Origin: Halomonas saccharevitans | Lineage (GTDB): Bacteria > Pseudomonadota > Gammaproteobacteria > Pseudomonadales > Halomonadaceae | NCBI RefSeq assembly: GCF_900116405.1 | Contig: NZ_FPAQ01000027.1 | Location: 1-54,456, forward strand | Direction of reading: 5' to 3' | DNA: 54,456 nt | Part shown: piece after piece, positions 53,421 through 54,456 of the stretch | Layout of the letters: every line of letters begins with the position of its first letter | Numbering within the stretch: the first letter of the stretch is position 1 | Notes under the pieces: model-generated | The model's input: the letters and a program-made list of their open reading frames with translations, nothing else | The model's database searches: none | What the model was told of the DNA's origin: nothing | Program-made: the position numbers and the translations under genes

Positions 53421-54102
53421 GGTTCTCTCCTCATCAACAGCCGCCGCCTGTCGATCGACCCGATTGGCGTCGGTGTGTGTACGACGGGCATGCCCTGCGC
53501 GTCGTCTGCTTTGCCGGGTGGACGTGATTGGTAACCGCGACGTCAAGACCGTGATTAATGGATTCCGGCTAATACTGGCTGTGCTTATTTATTAAACGTG
53601 ATCTTTAGGAATGCACGGGAATGTCAGGGGTGTCGTACGCGAGCCGTGAAGAATCCTTCACTACGATATCGGTCGAGCGCGGTTAACGGGTTTAAGAGTA
53701 GCACTCGATAAATATTATTGGACAGGAAGAAAGTTGTTCGCACAGCGGTTTTGATTTGACGTTTGATATGCGTCAATAAATCTTTCCTGTCCGGGAGAAG
53801 CGCTCGGGGCGCGGCCTGTGACGGTGTTGCGTGGATCCGGCGGGGCGGCCGGCATGGGTGGGGGAAGGTGGGAAGTGGTGGTAAGCAAGAGGGCTTAAGT
53901 CAGGCTTCTGTATGACCTGAGGCATGGACGAAACAGGGAAAGCGTCATAGAGGCGGTGGGTAGTGGCGCACTAAAGTAATCGGTCGGGAAAAGTTTGTTC
54001 CGGCGGGGTGGACGATGGCTTTTCCCGAGAGGTGTTCTCAAATATTGAGAGTGCCGAGTTGTCATCAAGTGTTCGATACGTTAGCGATGCGATATATCGG
54101 GT
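53421..54102. other. AT-richer upstream region of the molybdoenzyme operon
   Basis: About 680 bp between the alpha-subunit gene and the transposase end carry no supported gene. The base composition is visibly richer in A and T than the flanking genes (for example 53580-53780), as expected for a promoter region or for acquired DNA. An FNR/ANR-type site is at 53763-53776. A minus-strand TAATAT at about 53712-53718 could be a -10 element. No convincing RNA gene is seen. Confidence 0.6.
53763..53776 (-). promoter_or_regulatory. FNR/ANR-type binding site
   Basis: Read on the minus strand, TTGACGCATATCAA matches the FNR/ANR consensus TTGAT-N4-ATCAA at nine of ten defined bases. It lies about 345 bp upstream of the alpha-subunit start, in the promoter region of the molybdoenzyme operon. 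Anaerobic activation of a respiratory molybdoenzyme is a sensible fit. The distance implies a long 5' leader or a transcription start near 53.70-53.73 kb. Confidence 0.6.
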
Positions 54103-54456
54103 TTAAGTGTCGGGTCCCGTGTGATTGACCACCCGCTTGGTAAATAACTCAGGTCGCTTGGCCTGCCATTCCTTCATCACCGCAATCGGTGATTGATGGT
54201 GCAGCGCCTTCTGGGGAATGTGGTGATTGTATAGCCACGTATAGCGTTTCAGCGTCTGCTCCAGATCTTCTCCTGAGGTATAGCGCCTTGTCGCTAGCAC
54301 ATCGCTGATGCGGCCATTGAAGCGCTCCACCATGCCGTTCGTCTGCGGCCTTCCCGGCTTGATCAGACGATGTTCGATACCATCGGCCTGGCACTCTTGG
54401 TCAAATGCATGGTTCCCGCTGGGCTTTCGCTCACCGGCCCGAGTGAAGCGATCGGT
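54103..54456 (-). mobile_element. IS481-like transposase, C-terminal part (runs off the window)
   Basis: The last 117 codons of a DDE integrase-type transposase are visible, open at the 5' end. It begins TDRFTRAGERKPSGNHAFDQ, which holds the second catalytic Asp in TD. It continues with RLIKPGRPQTNGMVERFNGR, which holds the catalytic Glu, and ends in YNHHIPQKALHHQSPIAVM. These are the marks of IS481-type transposases. The probable left end of the element is TGTCGGGTCCCGTGTGATTG, starting at 54108, while the stop codon TAA (54103-54105 on the plus strand as TTA) lies just outside it. Confidence 0.88.

Noticed and set aside
49947..53534. A 1195-codon open frame on the plus strand, antisense to the alpha and beta subunit genes
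   Set aside because: The minus-strand proteins have clear cofactor motifs. The antisense product is rich in Val, Ala, Gly, Asp and His with no domain, as expected for a shadow frame in GC-rich DNA.
45008..54456. A chlorate-reductase composite transposon
   Set aside because: No chlorite dismutase gene and no second IS copy are in the window; the alpha subunit cannot be placed with ClrA by eye.

Overview
The window is about 54 kb of high-GC gammaproteobacterial chromosome. Gene content and order (hisBHAF next to asmA-mutY-yggX, a selD-mnmH pair, thrB-speA, a tmcA for a tRNA(Met) acetyltransferase, many small lipoproteins) point to a Halomonas-like member of the Halomonadaceae. That assignment is inference from gene families and GC content, not from a database search.

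Layout. 1-640: the 3' end of a 23S rRNA gene, a complete 5S rRNA, a partial duplicate of the 5S tail, and three terminators. 670-16300: housekeeping genes. These are hisC, an AEC carrier, an NlpE-like lipoprotein, radA, selD-mnmH, a glutamine-amidotransferase-like protein lacking its catalytic cysteine, an alkyltransferase-like protein, a DUF416 protein, the hisBHAF operon, and a PanZ-like acetyltransferase coupled to asmA, followed by mutY-yggX. 16335-16720: a clear sigma-70 promoter, then tRNA-Phe, tRNA-Gln and tRNA-Thr and a terminator. 16980-24700: an FAH-family hydrolase, speA, thrB, a DUF2782 protein, polA and a lipoprotein. 24750-28800: an iron(III) ABC transporter with a Fur-box-like site; its substrate-binding and ATPase genes diverge, and the ATPase gene converges on the permease gene with overlapping ends. 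29000-32040: a TRAP transporter (dctP, dctQ, dctM). 32425-44870: tmcA, pepD, rmuC, dps, two related tandem lipoproteins, a HIT protein, a TauE/SafE permease, an entericidin, an I78-inhibitor-like lipoprotein, a thioesterase, an AtoE transporter and a MATE exporter.

45008-53420 (minus strand) is the most distinctive region. It is a compact six-gene run encoding a periplasmic type II DMSO-reductase-family molybdoenzyme: Tat-exported alpha subunit, four-cluster Fe-S beta subunit, TorD-like chaperone and secreted heme-b gamma subunit, in the A-B-D-C order of the Ser, Ddh and Clr enzymes. Two unusual genes follow: an Mrp/ApbC-type ATPase with an Nbp35-like N-terminal cysteine cluster, and a 625-residue protein made of about 14 propeller-like repeats. 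An FNR/ANR-type site lies in the 680-bp AT-richer upstream region. The substrate of the enzyme cannot be read from the sequence. My inference is that the ATPase and the repeat protein help assemble or insert cofactors into this enzyme. The window closes inside an IS481-like transposase gene, so the operon lies next to a mobile element.
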